Assembly (NCBI GenBank): GCA_945890205.1
Contig: CAMDCL010000002.1
Span: forward strand, 1-64,000
Direction: 5' to 3'
Length of the DNA: 64,000 bases
DNA from: Bifidobacterium breve
GTDB lineage: Bacteria; Actinomycetota; Actinomycetes; Nanopelagicales; Nanopelagicaceae
Shown: piece after piece, positions 10,562 to 20,515 of the stretch
Numbering within the stretch: the stretch's first letter is position 1
How the letters are laid out: every line of letters begins with the position of its first letter
Program-made: the position numbers and the translations under genes
Notes under the pieces: model-generated
What the model saw: only the letters and a program-made list of their open reading frames with translations
Database searches by the model: none
Told to the model about the DNA's origin: nothing

Positions 10562-11140
10562 ATGCCAAGGATTCAAACCCCTGATTTAGCCTCTCATCGT
10601 GATTGGCGAAGAAATCAACTCATTGAAGCGGCGGCAAGTATCGCCCTTGAATCTGGTGGTGCAGCAATATCTGTTGCTGCAGTTGCACAGCGTGCCGGCC
10701 TGTCGCGTACATCTGTCTACGAGTACTTCGGCAGCGGCTCTGAATTAGTTGCTGATTTAGTAATTGATGAACTCAATAGCTTTGCTACAACTTTAAACAC
10801 CGCAGTTTCTGGGTGTGCTGATGCTCAATGCATAGTCTCCTGCTGGATACGAGGAGCGTTGACCTACATCGCAGATGGCCGACACTTATTAGCTAAAGCG
10901 CTTAACTCAGCTGCTAAGCCTCAATCTCGCTCACATCAGATCGGTATGGCACACCGAGCGTTGATGTCACCTTTGATCAAGGCTGTAGAAGAGCTGGGAG
11001 TAAAGGATTCGCAGCGCGCACTCATCTTTATTCAAGCAATTACAGATGCATCGACAAAGAGAATTGAATCAGGCCACGATGCTGAAAGTGAGATCGCTTA
11101 TGCGACCGCCTTCTGCATCAATGGCCTGATTTCAGGTTAA
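10562..11140 (+). CDS. TetR/AcrR-family transcriptional regulator
   Basis: HTH: AVAQRAGLSRTSVYEYFGSGSELVADLV; the ATG at 10562 is the likelier start than 10508. Confidence 0.8.
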   Translation: MPRIQTPDLASHRDWRRNQLIEAAASIALESGGAAISVAAVAQRAGLSRTSVYEYFGSGSELVADLVIDELNSFATTLNTAVSGCADAQCIVSCWIRGALTYIADGRHLLAKALNSAAKPQSRSHQIGMAHRALMSPLIKAVEELGVKDSQRALIFIQAITDASTKRIESGHDAESEIAYATAFCINGLISG

Positions 11141-11141
11141 A

Positions 11142-12098
11142 TTAACGACCAGTTACAAATAGTTTTGTCTTTAAACCTTCATATAGAGTTTTTCTGCTAG
11201 GTGCCGTTACATCAATCTCACACTTTCCGCGACGAACAGTAAGAACTGAGCGAACAACAGAACAAGCCCCCACAGCCTTGTACTTAACCCGCTCACCAAA
11301 GTTACTAGTCAAGGGCAAGTTGCTCTTACTGAAAGCTTTAAGTGATTCAGGCAATGTAAAGGTATCTATTGTTTGAACTCCAAGAGTAAGGCGAATCGGC
11401 AGGATCACCGTAACTGGAGCAGAGTTTGCATTGCCCGCACTTGTTACAGAGATCGCACACTCACCCGTTCCGGCAAGGGGCAAAATTTGCAGTCCATTGA
11501 GAGAACAGGATGGAGCTAGTGAGCGGTAGCTCAAAGGTGCGCCGTTTTTCGAGGTCGCAGCAACGGTGGATAGTTGTCGATAGCTCAGGGTAGCTGGTGT
11601 TCTTGTAGTGACGGCAACACCATTGATCGTCGCAGTGACCTCATCTGCTGGCAGGGTTGTTGTTCCTGCAACAGCTGCCTTGAAGCTCAGAGGAATAAAC
11701 TGATCCTCCGAAAAGTCAGATGCAACGGTGTGATCAAAGCGCATAAAGATGCCGCACTTTGAAACTGTGCAATCGACGGTTGTGCTACCTACAACAAATG
11801 ATCCAGTGGGCTTAAAGGTAATTGCAGCAGTCGGCAAAAATGATGCACCACGTTGTGTGGAGATCCATAGCTCTACCGCCTTGTTACACAAGGCAGAACG
11901 AGTACCAGCTGGAGCTTCTACACATTGTTGAATGTATAAGCCACCCTTAGATGGAACATTTGTGAGCGAAAGATTGATTGTTGCATTTTGAAAATCAAGG
12001 TTGGTTAGAGGGCCGCCAACAAACTTGGTTTCTGCTGCCTGTGCTGAAACCGGAGTCATTAACGCTGCGATCAATGCAACAAGAACTAGCTTCTTCAT
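11142..12098 (-). CDS. Secreted protein, neocarzinostatin-like fold domain
   Basis: Signal peptide MKKLVLVALIAALMTPVSAQAA; YIQQCVEAP...CNKA...VDCTVSKCGIFMRFDHTVASDFSEDQFIPLSF pattern; GGGGAG RBS upstream of the ATG at 12098. Confidence 0.6.
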   Translation of the reverse strand: MKKLVLVALIAALMTPVSAQAAETKFVGGPLTNLDFQNATINLSLTNVPSKGGLYIQQCVEAPAGTRSALCNKAVELWISTQRGASFLPTAAITFKPTGSFVVGSTTVDCTVSKCGIFMRFDHTVASDFSEDQFIPLSFKAAVAGTTTLPADEVTATINGVAVTTRTPATLSYRQLSTVAATSKNGAPLSYRSLAPSCSLNGLQILPLAGTGECAISVTSAGNANSAPVTVILPIRLTLGVQTIDTFTLPESLKAFSKSNLPLTSNFGERVKYKAVGACSVVRSVLTVRRGKCEIDVTAPSRKTLYEGLKTKLFVTGR

Positions 12099-12580
12099 TT
12101 TTCTCCCCATTTGACGATTATTGGAATAAATAGATCTGAACTTCGATCATTACTGCGTAGATGATCTGCTCGTACGGTGATTGCGCACTTCACCTTGGTG
12201 CAATCAAACTTTCCGATCTTCTTTGAGATCTTTACCTTTTGAGTAAAGCGTCCACCGGGTAAAAACTCTTCAGTTAAACCGATTGCATAAGGTGGGGGAT
12301 TGGAGGAAATCCAAAATGATGATTCACCTAATCCAGCTTTATTGACTCCGCCACCACATGGGGTCGGAGCCTTGCCCTTTGGAGGTATTACGCAAAAGGC
12401 TAGATAAATACCGACCGTCTCATCAAAGTATCGGCCTTTTACAGTTACAGATGAGCCGCTCTTTACTGTGGTTTTTGAAACGGAAAGGATTTGATCTTGT
12501 GAACCCTTCACCGATGTTGCATAGGAGGAAGGCATGGAGGAGATAGCTAACGCCACCAGCAGCATCAATATCTTCCTCAT
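12095..12580 (-). CDS. Secreted protein, neocarzinostatin-like fold domain
   Basis: Signal peptide; YLAFCVIPPKGKAPTPCGGG...FDCTKVKCAITVRADHLRSNDRSSDLFIPI. ATG at 12580 placed 6 nt after a TAGAGT -10. Confidence 0.6.
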   Translation of the reverse strand: MRKILMLLVALAISSMPSSYATSVKGSQDQILSVSKTTVKSGSSVTVKGRYFDETVGIYLAFCVIPPKGKAPTPCGGGVNKAGLGESSFWISSNPPPYAIGLTEEFLPGGRFTQKVKISKKIGKFDCTKVKCAITVRADHLRSNDRSSDLFIPIIVKWGEK

Positions 12581-12664
12581 GGCCAAACTCTAATTTGAAG
12601 CCTTTGAAGCCTTATCCGACAGGACACAAAGAACTGTCGTGAAAAGTTTTGGCACACTAGCCTC

Positions 12665-13567
12665 GTGAGAAAATTGTTAATAATCGCGCTTGCGATTGCA
12701 CTTTCTGGGTGTTCGCAAAGCCCAGATGCAAGATCTATAACAATTTCTCAGGATCAAGTGAGATCGATTTCACTTTCAACCTCGGGATCTTTTACCGCAT
12801 CCCGCGTGGTTGTTTTGGCTAACGGTGTTGCCGAGATCATGCAATCTCTCAATGCGCAATCCATCATCGTCGGTCGAGATATCTCAAGTAGCGAGGATTC
12901 GCTATCACAGATCCCAATCGTTACCTCTGGCCATCAAGTTCTTGCAGAAAAGGTAATCGCACTTAAGCCCGATCTTGTAATTATTGATGCATCGACCGGC
13001 CCACAATCTGCAATTGATCTGATCCGTTCGAGTGGAGTTACAGTTGTGAAAACTCCAGAAAGCTGGAGGCTCGGTGATATTTCGGTAAAGGTGCGGGCTG
13101 TGGCAGCTGCGATAGGTGCCCAGTCACAGGCGGAGCAGTTGGTGCAACAGATTGACCAATCCTTAGTGACATCACAACTTTCATGGTCTCCACATGTTGC
13201 CTTTTTATATCTACGTGGAACATCATCTGTGTATCTCATTGGTGGTTCTGGTTCAGGTGCTGACTCATTGTTAGCGGCGTTAGGTGCGATTGATGTTGGA
13301 GCCAAAGAATTAGATCGTCCCTTTAATGCATTAACCGCTGAATCTCTTGCACAGCTCAACCCTGATGTCATTATGGTGATGAGCAAGGGTCTTGAATCTG
13401 TAGGAGGGGTAAAGGGTTTACTCAAACTTCCGGGTGTTGCTCAAACCAAGGCTGGAAAAAATTCTGCGATTATCGATGTAGATGACTCGTTACTGCTCTC
13501 CTTTGGCACCAGAACCCCATCATTACTACAAGTACTAGCAAAGGCGCTTGAGCAGGTGAGAGGATGA
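12665..13567 (+). CDS. hmuT: Heme/iron ABC transporter substrate-binding lipoprotein (HmuT-like)
   Basis: Lipobox ALSGC; VVVLANGVAEIMQSLNAQSIIVGRD...VIALKPDLVIIDAS periplasmic binding protein; upstream of a FecCD permease and ATPase. Confidence 0.8.
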   Translation: MRKLLIIALAIALSGCSQSPDARSITISQDQVRSISLSTSGSFTASRVVVLANGVAEIMQSLNAQSIIVGRDISSSEDSLSQIPIVTSGHQVLAEKVIALKPDLVIIDASTGPQSAIDLIRSSGVTVVKTPESWRLGDISVKVRAVAAAIGAQSQAEQLVQQIDQSLVTSQLSWSPHVAFLYLRGTSSVYLIGGSGSGADSLLAALGAIDVGAKELDRPFNALTAESLAQLNPDVIMVMSKGLESVGGVKGLLKLPGVAQTKAGKNSAIIDVDDSLLLSFGTRTPSLLQVLAKALEQVRG

Positions 13568-14535
13568 AAAAGTCCCTCCCATTCATATTTCTGAGCTGTG
13601 CATTTTTCATCTCACTATCTATTGGTGCAACCCAGATCGCTGATTTTTGGACCGCCTTAATAAACCCCGGAAGCAATGAAATCCTGTGGCAGATAAGGGT
13701 TCCACGTGTCACCGCCGCTGTGATCGTGGGCGCTGCCTTAGGTGTTGCAGGTTTGTTAGCTCAAGGCGCGTGCAACAACGCGGTTGCAGAGCCGGCCATT
13801 CTTGGAACATCGGCGGGCGCAGCATTTGGCGCGGTTCTTGCCATTAGCGTGGGTTTGGTTGAGGTGGGAACAGTTGGTGCGATTTTCTGTGGAACCTTAG
13901 GCGCCTTACTTGCAACCTCGCTGACATTTAAGTTAGCAGCTTTGAGAGGAGCTTTGTCCTCCTTTACTTTAATCATTGTCGGAATCGCAGTCTCTGCAAT
14001 CTTTACCTCATTTGTCGGAATTGCATCTGCAATGGCCTCAAGGGCCGAAGCTCGATCAATATCATTTTGGAGCTTTGGTTCGTTGGCGTTGATTACCTCT
14101 GAAAATCTCATCGGAGTAAGTATCACAACCACTATTGGTGTTGCTATCGCATGGAGGATCGCACCATTCTTGGATCGATTATCGCTAGGGGATGCAACAG
14201 CCTTTCACCTAGGTACTGATGTTTCCAGGATTCGATTATTGGCATTAATTGGCCTATCTATCGCTGCAGGTGGTGCGGTTAGTACAGTCGGATCAATCGC
14301 CTTTATTGGATTGGCAGCACCGCATATTGCACGTTTTATTTATGGGCCATCACATCGACAATTAGTTGTCCATAGCGCTGTGATCGGTGCTTTGATTGTT
14401 GTTGTGGCAGACACTGTGTCTCGAACAATTGCACAACCCAATGAGCTTCCTATTGGCCTAGCAACGGCTTTATTGGGTGCTCCAGTTTTGATCGCACTTG
14501 TTGCTGTAAAGAACAATGTCTGGAGAACGCAATGA
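13564..14535 (+). CDS. hmuU: FecCD-family ABC permease (HmuU-like)
   Basis: RVPRVTAAVIVGAALGVAGLLAQGACNNAVAEPAILGTSAGAAFGAV; GLAAPHIAR. Confidence 0.88.
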   Translation: MKKSLPFIFLSCAFFISLSIGATQIADFWTALINPGSNEILWQIRVPRVTAAVIVGAALGVAGLLAQGACNNAVAEPAILGTSAGAAFGAVLAISVGLVEVGTVGAIFCGTLGALLATSLTFKLAALRGALSSFTLIIVGIAVSAIFTSFVGIASAMASRAEARSISFWSFGSLALITSENLIGVSITTTIGVAIAWRIAPFLDRLSLGDATAFHLGTDVSRIRLLALIGLSIAAGGAVSTVGSIAFIGLAAPHIARFIYGPSHRQLVVHSAVIGALIVVVADTVSRTIAQPNELPIGLATALLGAPVLIALVAVKNNVWRTQ

Positions 14536-15122
14536 TCACTATTGATGAAATCACCATCATCCGCGACGGTCGCGAGATAATTTATGATTACTCTGAACAA
14601 ATTCCTGCCGGATCAATCACAGTTATTGTTGGGCCCAATGGCAGCGGAAAATCCACCTTATTAGCCGCTATTGCAGGAGATATCGCACCTGACAAGGGAA
14701 CAATTACGATTGATGATCATCATCCGATATTGACTTCGGCTAGTACCTTGGCTGGTATTCGTGCCATGGCGGTTCAAAATCAAAGCTTTGTCCTGGGTTT
14801 TACCGTCCGCGAGGTAGTTGAAATGGGCGGTAACTCAGCTGAAGTGTTAGAGGCGTTAGAGCTCAGTGAACTAGCTGATCGCTTAGTGACGACTTTGTCT
14901 GGGGGAGAAGCCCAACGGGTTGCGATTGCTCAAGCCATTGCCCAAGGTACTCCGGTCTTGCTATTAGATGAACCTCTTGCATCGCAGGATATTTATTCTC
15001 GTCGAAAGATCATCGAGTTATTACAGCAGCGTGCAGAAAGTGGAACTACCGTTGTGGTCGTGGCTCATAGTTCAGAAACAGAGTTAACGTGGGCCGATAA
15101 GGTTGTTAACCAGTTCCACTAA
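14532..15122 (+). CDS. hmuV: ABC transporter ATP-binding protein (HmuV-like)
   Basis: GPNGSGKSTLLAAIAG, LSGGEAQRVAIAQAIAQ, LLLDEP. Confidence 0.88.
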   Translation: MITIDEITIIRDGREIIYDYSEQIPAGSITVIVGPNGSGKSTLLAAIAGDIAPDKGTITIDDHHPILTSASTLAGIRAMAVQNQSFVLGFTVREVVEMGGNSAEVLEALELSELADRLVTTLSGGEAQRVAIAQAIAQGTPVLLLDEPLASQDIYSRRKIIELLQQRAESGTTVVVVAHSSETELTWADKVVNQFH

Positions 15123-15551
15123 TTGCGGCCAGGAGTTTCTAAAGCTGGGATGCAAAGGCAGTTGCTCAACCTTTTCAATATCCACCCAACGAACCTCGTG
15201 GGATTCATCATTGACCTCGTGGGCAATTAATCCATCTGCTGCACGTGCAATAACTGTTTCATACCGCCAATCACCATGGTCATCGATAAAGGTGTACAGC
15301 GGTGTTAGTAAATCTGTATCGATCCCAGTCTCCTCAACCGCTTCGCGGAAGGCACCTTCAATAGTTGATTCATGGGAATCCCGCGCACCGCCTGGGATGC
15401 CCCAGGTATCTCCGTTATGAACCCAGGGCGCACGATGTTGTAACAAAATTTGGTTGCCACGGATAATCAATACCCCGGCGGCACCGTTAAGACCCCAATG
15501 CTTATTACCGCAGGCGCATGTGACCCAACCATCACCATCGCGCACCGCCAT
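15084..15551 (-). CDS. NUDIX hydrolase
   Basis: Nudix box GGARDSHESTIEGAFREAVEETGI; CACGNKHWG N-terminal Zn-ribbon-like segment. Confidence 0.9.
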   Translation of the reverse strand: MAVRDGDGWVTCACGNKHWGLNGAAGVLIIRGNQILLQHRAPWVHNGDTWGIPGGARDSHESTIEGAFREAVEETGIDTDLLTPLYTFIDDHGDWRYETVIARAADGLIAHEVNDESHEVRWVDIEKVEQLPLHPSFRNSWPQLVELVNNLIGPR

Positions 15552-15618
15552 GTTCGTAGCCTGTCACAACTATCCACAGTTTGCCCTGCGATCGCCCTGG
15601 CGGTCTGCGGGGCAACTT

Positions 15619-16362
15619 ATGGTGCCGCACATGGTCGCCATCATTGTGATATTTGCACTTATTTTTTCTACAACTACACCAGCCTCTGCCGATGAGTGTG
15701 CAGAAAAGGCGTGTATCAATGTCTACACCGATAACAATCAAATCATTATCGAAGCTCGCAAAGGCAGCAGCAGTGTTAAGAAAACCATCACTCAGGCCCC
15801 CAAGAAACCCGCTGTAAAGCCCACACCAAAGCCCACTGTTAAGCCCTTATTTTTTCCACCAACAACTTCTAAACCGGTTGTAAAGAGACCAACTGTAAAA
15901 CGCACCTATAAACCACGGGTCAAAAAGGCCACAACCAAGGTCAATCTCAGTGATCGTTTAACCAAGCTAGTTCCTACCGCAGGTGTTGCTTATCAACCCG
16001 AGTTCGAGCCATTAATAAATGTGCCGGTGTATTTCTGGTGCGACCTTCCATCCATATTTCACAGCCGGGTAGACATTATTGGCGAGGTCGTTGATGTGAC
16101 CTTGCGCCCCTCATTTACATGGAGCTTTGGCGATGGCTCTTTTTATTCGACAACTGAAAATGGGGCTCCATATCCCAATGGATCGATTCGTCACACCTAT
16201 TCACGATCAGGCACCTATGTCATCACCTTGCTTACAACCTGGAATGGCAGTTACACCCATAACGCCCAAGTAAGAGCGGTTAGCGGAACGGTAAAGAAGC
16301 TCTCTTTTTCACAAGTAACAGTTGTTCAGGCACCCACCCACTTCATCACACCCAAAGGATAA
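15619..16362 (+). CDS. Secreted/anchored PKD-domain protein with K/P-rich linker
   Basis: Hydrophobic signal MVPHMVAIIVIFALIFSTTTPASA, K/P-rich linker, then FTWSFGDGSFYSTTENGAPYPNGSIRHTYSRSGTYVITL (PKD-like). Start inferred downstream of the ORF start at 15454. Confidence 0.65.
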   Translation: MVPHMVAIIVIFALIFSTTTPASADECAEKACINVYTDNNQIIIEARKGSSSVKKTITQAPKKPAVKPTPKPTVKPLFFPPTTSKPVVKRPTVKRTYKPRVKKATTKVNLSDRLTKLVPTAGVAYQPEFEPLINVPVYFWCDLPSIFHSRVDIIGEVVDVTLRPSFTWSFGDGSFYSTTENGAPYPNGSIRHTYSRSGTYVITLLTTWNGSYTHNAQVRAVSGTVKKLSFSQVTVVQAPTHFITPKG

Positions 16363-16367
16363 AACTC

Positions 16368-16916
16368 ATGACCACTGAAAATATGTATGTCAGCATTACA
16401 TCTCTGCCACTTTCAACAGATCCTGAGTTTATTGAGAGTGTGAACACCTTTGCCTTGCGTCCTGATATGGCTGATTTGACACTGTTACAACGTGATGGTG
16501 CGACCGCTGTCATTGATTTATCGATGCAGTTTGCCGACCGTGGATACCAATGCGATATTGAACTGTTGTCACAGGTGCTTGGTCGACTGAGCGATATTCA
16601 AGTACGAGATTTCGCATTAGGAACTCACAATGAAAAAACCTTTGATGTCTATTGGAATATGTGGCTCTATCTCCTGCGGGTTGCACCCGTTGGATTTGTC
16701 GCACCAGTTGCCTGTCTCTTTGCGACATTGGCGTATGAGCGGGGGGATAGCGAACTTGCTTATCGAGCGTTGGATCGAGCAGCTGAGGATGATCCAAAGT
16801 ACTCATTGACCATCTTGTTGCGCAGAGTCTTTGGTTCAGGCTGGCCCGCCGCCGCTTTTGCTGCGATGCGGGTTGAGCTTCACCCTAAGGTAACGGCTGG
16901 GATTTTTGACTCCTAG
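16368..16916 (+). CDS. DUF4192-like protein
   Basis: C-terminal CLFATLAYERGDSELAYRALDRAAEDDPKYSLTILL pattern resembles DUF4192; AAAGGA RBS. Confidence 0.55.
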   Translation: MTTENMYVSITSLPLSTDPEFIESVNTFALRPDMADLTLLQRDGATAVIDLSMQFADRGYQCDIELLSQVLGRLSDIQVRDFALGTHNEKTFDVYWNMWLYLLRVAPVGFVAPVACLFATLAYERGDSELAYRALDRAAEDDPKYSLTILLRRVFGSGWPAAAFAAMRVELHPKVTAGIFDS

Positions 16917-16929
16917 TGGCTAGAATTAC

Positions 16930-17040
16930 ACCGTTCACGAGTCCTATGTATTAGCCCCGGCTTAGTAGGCGGCAACCCTCCACCGCGGCGGGGTGCTCCG
17001 GGTGACGAACAGGTCGCTACGGCGACAAGCGCAGGTGAAG
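16930..17040 (+). ncRNA. SAM-IV riboswitch
   Basis: ttcacgagtcctatgtattagccccggcttagtaggcggcaaccctccaccgcggcggggtgctccgggtgacgaacaggtcgc matches the SAM-IV core pattern; immediately upstream of metX. Confidence 0.88.
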
Positions 17041-17048
17041 GATTTCAA

Positions 17049-18122
17049 TTGACCGCAACAGGTGCATGGCTGGAGAACCAAGATCCCGGTGAACGAAGGT
17101 TCATCTCCATCGGTTTTCTCCTTCTTGAAAATGGACAGACCCTTCCCGATGTCACCATCGCCTATCAAACCTGGGGTGAGTTAAACAGCTCAAAAGATAA
17201 TGCGATTTTAGTCAACCACGCCTTAACCGGTTGGTCAGATGTTCCAGGTTGGTGGCCTTTAATGGTTGGCCCCGGATTGCCCTTTGATACTGATAAGTAC
17301 TTTGTTGTCTGTCCCAATGTGATTGGTGGTTGTCAGGGATCAACTGGACCATCATCAATCGCACCAGATGGAAAAAGATGGGGCTCACGTTTTCCGGCGA
17401 TAACAATTCGGGATATGGTCAACGCCGAGATTGCATTTACAGATGCGATCGGAATTGAAAGGTACAAACTTGCGGTCGGTCCCTCTTTAGGTGGAATGCG
17501 TGCTTTGGAGTGGGCGGTGCAGTTACCTGATCGTGTTGGTGCGATCTGCACAATCGGTTCATCAGCTGTTGCAACGGGTGATCAAATTGGAACCGCATCT
17601 ATTCAAATTCGCGCCATTAAATCCGACCCGCACTTTAACAATGGGGATTACTACGATCAGGAGTTCGGCCCAGATGAGGGGATGGGAATTGCTCGACGGA
17701 TCGCTCATCTGACATATCGAACCGAAGCTGAGATGGATATTCGCTTTGGCCGCCAACTGCAGGGAGATGAGACTGGGCGATATGCCGTCGAGTCATACCT
17801 GGATCATCAAGCTGACAAGTTAGCTAAAAGATTTGATGCCAATACCTACATCGCCCTGACCGAGGCGATGAATAGCCACGATATTGGCCGAGATCGAGGC
17901 GGTGTCGCCGCAGCTCTGGCCACTATCAAGGTTCCAGTGGTCGCGGTCTCCATCGATACCGATCGCCTCTTTCCGGTGCGATTACAGGCCGAGATCGCGG
18001 AGTTAGCCCCAGCGGCGGCCCCTTTAGTGACCATTTCAAGCCCATTTGGCCATGATGGCTTTCTAGTTGAGGTTGAGAGTGTAGGAGATGTGATCAGAGA
18101 GGCCTTAAATCTGGCCAAATAG
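17049..18122 (+). CDS. metX: Homoserine O-acetyltransferase
   Basis: NHALTGWSDV, VGPSLGGMRALEWA, PFGHDGFLVE. Confidence 0.93.
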   Translation: MTATGAWLENQDPGERRFISIGFLLLENGQTLPDVTIAYQTWGELNSSKDNAILVNHALTGWSDVPGWWPLMVGPGLPFDTDKYFVVCPNVIGGCQGSTGPSSIAPDGKRWGSRFPAITIRDMVNAEIAFTDAIGIERYKLAVGPSLGGMRALEWAVQLPDRVGAICTIGSSAVATGDQIGTASIQIRAIKSDPHFNNGDYYDQEFGPDEGMGIARRIAHLTYRTEAEMDIRFGRQLQGDETGRYAVESYLDHQADKLAKRFDANTYIALTEAMNSHDIGRDRGGVAAALATIKVPVVAVSIDTDRLFPVRLQAEIAELAPAAAPLVTISSPFGHDGFLVEVESVGDVIREALNLAK

Positions 18123-18210
18123 GCCTTTTGGATGTGCATTTACCCCTGTGGACAAATTATAATATACCCATCGCTTCAGCGGCTTCGCTGAGATCAATCA
18201 AAGGATACTT

Positions 18211-19899
18211 GTGGCTGTATTTAGTGCGCTCAAAAACAAGATGAAGGCAAAAAATTCATCCAAGAAGGTTGCACCTGTAAAGAAAGCTGCACCTGCAAAG
18301 AAGGCGGCGCCAGTTAAAAATAAGGCCGTTGCGAAAAAGAGCGTTGCAAAGAAAGCTGCACCTGTTAAAAAAGCTGCGGTGAAGAAGGCGGCCCCTGTTA
18401 AAAAGGCTGCTCCTGCAAAAAAGATTGAACTTAAAAAGGATTTAACAGCAAAAGATGTTCAGCAGATTGTTGATGCAAAAAATGCTGTGCTTCGCCAAAA
18501 TGAGGTTCTTGCAGAGCTTGATTCCCGCGGTGTTACCTCCATCAACCGAATTCCAAAAAAGGCTGATAAGGATTTAGTTGATGAGGCCCGTGCGCTCGCA
18601 GCTGAGGTTCCGGTTTTAATTGAGAAGTTACGTAAGAGTGGACTTGGATCACCTTCACGTATTCTAAAAAAGGCCGAGTACCAACTCATCGCTCCAAAGC
18701 CAGAACCGGTAAAGGCTGCTCCAAAGATCGATGCTAAGACTGGCAAGGCGATCATTACAAAGATTGATGGCGAAGAGGTTGAACTTGAAGAGGTTGAATT
18801 AGAAGATGTTGAAACCCTTATTAAGGAAGTTGTCGAAATCATCGACAGCGAGGAAGAGGATAAGGGCAATCAGCCACGTGTTGTAGATCTTGCATCTGAT
18901 GATGCAAATCAAGGAAATGAAGAGAACGCCTTTACATTAAAGGCATCTGAAGAAGATGATGCACCGGCACAGACGGTTATGACTGCGGGAGCAACCGCTG
19001 ACCCTGTGAAGGATTATCTGAAGCAGATCGGCCGCGTAGCGCTGCTTAATGCAGAGCTTGAAGTAGAGCTTGCTACACGTGTAGAAGTAGGACTTTTCGC
19101 CGAAGAAAAATTGAAGCACGAAAAGAAGCTTGAGAAGAAGTACAAGCGCGAACTTGAATGGCTTGTTGAAGATGGCAAGCGCGCAAAGAATCACCTGCTT
19201 GAGGCAAACCTTCGTTTGGTTGTATCTCTTGCAAAGCGTTACACCGGTCGTGGAATGTTGTTCCTGGATTTGATCCAGGAAGGTAACTTGGGTCTAATCC
19301 GTGCCGTTGAGAAGTTTGACTACACAAAGGGTTACAAGTTCTCGACATATGCAACCTGGTGGATCCGCCAGGCGATTACCCGTGCGATGGCTGACCAGGC
19401 TCGTACCATCCGTATTCCAGTTCACATGGTTGAGGTTATTAATAAGTTGGCACGTGTACAGCGCCAGATGCTTCAAGATCTTGGTCGCGAACCAACCCCT
19501 GAAGAGCTAGCTAAAGAGCTAGATATGACACCTGAAAAGGTGGTCGAAGTTCAAAAGTATGGTCGCGAACCAATCTCACTTCATACGCCTCTGGGTGAAG
19601 AAGGAGACTCTGAATTCGGTGATTTGATTGAAGACTCTGAAGCGGTTGTTCCAGCTGATGCGGTTTCCTTCACATTGCTACAGGAGCAGTTGCATTCGGT
19701 TCTAGACACCTTGTCAGAGCGTGAAGCGGGCGTAGTTGCAATGCGATTTGGTCTAACTGATGGACAGCCAAAGACACTTGATGAGATCGGAAAGGTTTAC
19801 GGAGTTACTCGTGAACGTATTCGTCAGATCGAATCAAAGACAATGTCAAAGCTTCGTCACCCATCACGTAGCCAGGTTCTGCGCGATTATCTAGATTAA
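18211..19899 (+). CDS. rpoD: Primary RNA polymerase sigma factor with K/A-rich N-terminus
   Basis: [55 protein letters not shown]-terminal [21 protein letters not shown]; repeated [14 protein letters not shown] tracts. Confidence 0.96.
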   Translation: MAVFSALKNKMKAKNSSKKVAPVKKAAPAKKAAPVKNKAVAKKSVAKKAAPVKKAAVKKAAPVKKAAPAKKIELKKDLTAKDVQQIVDAKNAVLRQNEVLAELDSRGVTSINRIPKKADKDLVDEARALAAEVPVLIEKLRKSGLGSPSRILKKAEYQLIAPKPEPVKAAPKIDAKTGKAIITKIDGEEVELEEVELEDVETLIKEVVEIIDSEEEDKGNQPRVVDLASDDANQGNEENAFTLKASEEDDAPAQTVMTAGATADPVKDYLKQIGRVALLNAELEVELATRVEVGLFAEEKLKHEKKLEKKYKRELEWLVEDGKRAKNHLLEANLRLVVSLAKRYTGRGMLFLDLIQEGNLGLIRAVEKFDYTKGYKFSTYATWWIRQAITRAMADQARTIRIPVHMVEVINKLARVQRQMLQDLGREPTPEELAKELDMTPEKVVEVQKYGREPISLHTPLGEEGDSEFGDLIEDSEAVVPADAVSFTLLQEQLHSVLDTLSEREAGVVAMRFGLTDGQPKTLDEIGKVYGVTRERIRQIESKTMSKLRHPSRSQVLRDYLD

Positions 19900-19908
19900 G
19901 AGTTAGTT

Positions 19909-20100
19909 GTGAGCAACCCAAAGGTATTCATTAATCCAAAGAGCGGATCTATTCGCTTGACTGGAACGGTGGACATTGTCGATTCTGAGGGCAAGCTCAT
20001 TGAAACAATTGAAAACCCAAAGTTTTGTGGCTGTGGCCACTCACAAGAAAAGCCCTTCTGCGATGGTTCGCATAAGGGCTTTCTCGATAAAAAAGATTAG
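19909..20100 (+). CDS. CDGSH iron-sulfur domain protein
   Basis: KFCGCGHSQEKPFCDGSHKGF. Confidence 0.92.
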   Translation: MSNPKVFINPKSGSIRLTGTVDIVDSEGKLIETIENPKFCGCGHSQEKPFCDGSHKGFLDKKD

Positions 20101-20369
20101 CTTTTAGATTCAATCAGCTTTTCTGATTCATCTTGAATCTTTGCAGCAATAGGCTTGAGCTTTTCAGCGTACTCTTTGCCGTGGTGAGCACAGAACATCA
20201 ATTCTCCGCCATTAAGAAGCACTGCACGGACATAAGCTTGCGCGCCGCATCGATCGCATCGATCTAGGGCGTTAAGAGGTACCGATTCAAGCAACAACTG
20301 ATCTGTCATTTCTCGCATTTCTCTCTCCGTTTCCATGTACTGCTTCACTCCTATGGAACAGGAAACCAC
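20097..20369 (-). CDS. Small DUF7455-like protein (two-Cys-pair)
   Basis: LNALDRCDRCGAQAYVRAVLLNGGELMFCAHHGKEYAEKL; the true start is probably the internal MREMTDQ or MTDQ behind GGAGAGA. Confidence 0.75.
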   Translation of the reverse strand: MVSCSIGVKQYMETEREMREMTDQLLLESVPLNALDRCDRCGAQAYVRAVLLNGGELMFCAHHGKEYAEKLKPIAAKIQDESEKLIESKS

Positions 20370-20515
20370 ATTTATTTATTCCCCGCTCGTTATATTTCAA
20401 TTAATTTCACTAATTAACGCTGAATTAACACTGAGAGTCGACAAATTCCATTATCTGAGACCCTTTCGGCGCGCTTACGCTGAAAAATAGGGTGAGACGG
20501 ATAATCTTTCGCCCC

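Noticed and set aside
18235-18430. Short repeats in the rpoD N-terminus considered as a tandem-repeat or CRISPR-like element
   Set aside because: Repeats are in-frame codons for [12 protein letters not shown] within a continuous ORF; there are no unique spacers of uniform length.
20370-20515. AT-rich 146-bp gap upstream of parE as a possible replication or partition site
   Set aside because: No DnaA-box cluster or parS-like repeat visible; most likely a promoter region.
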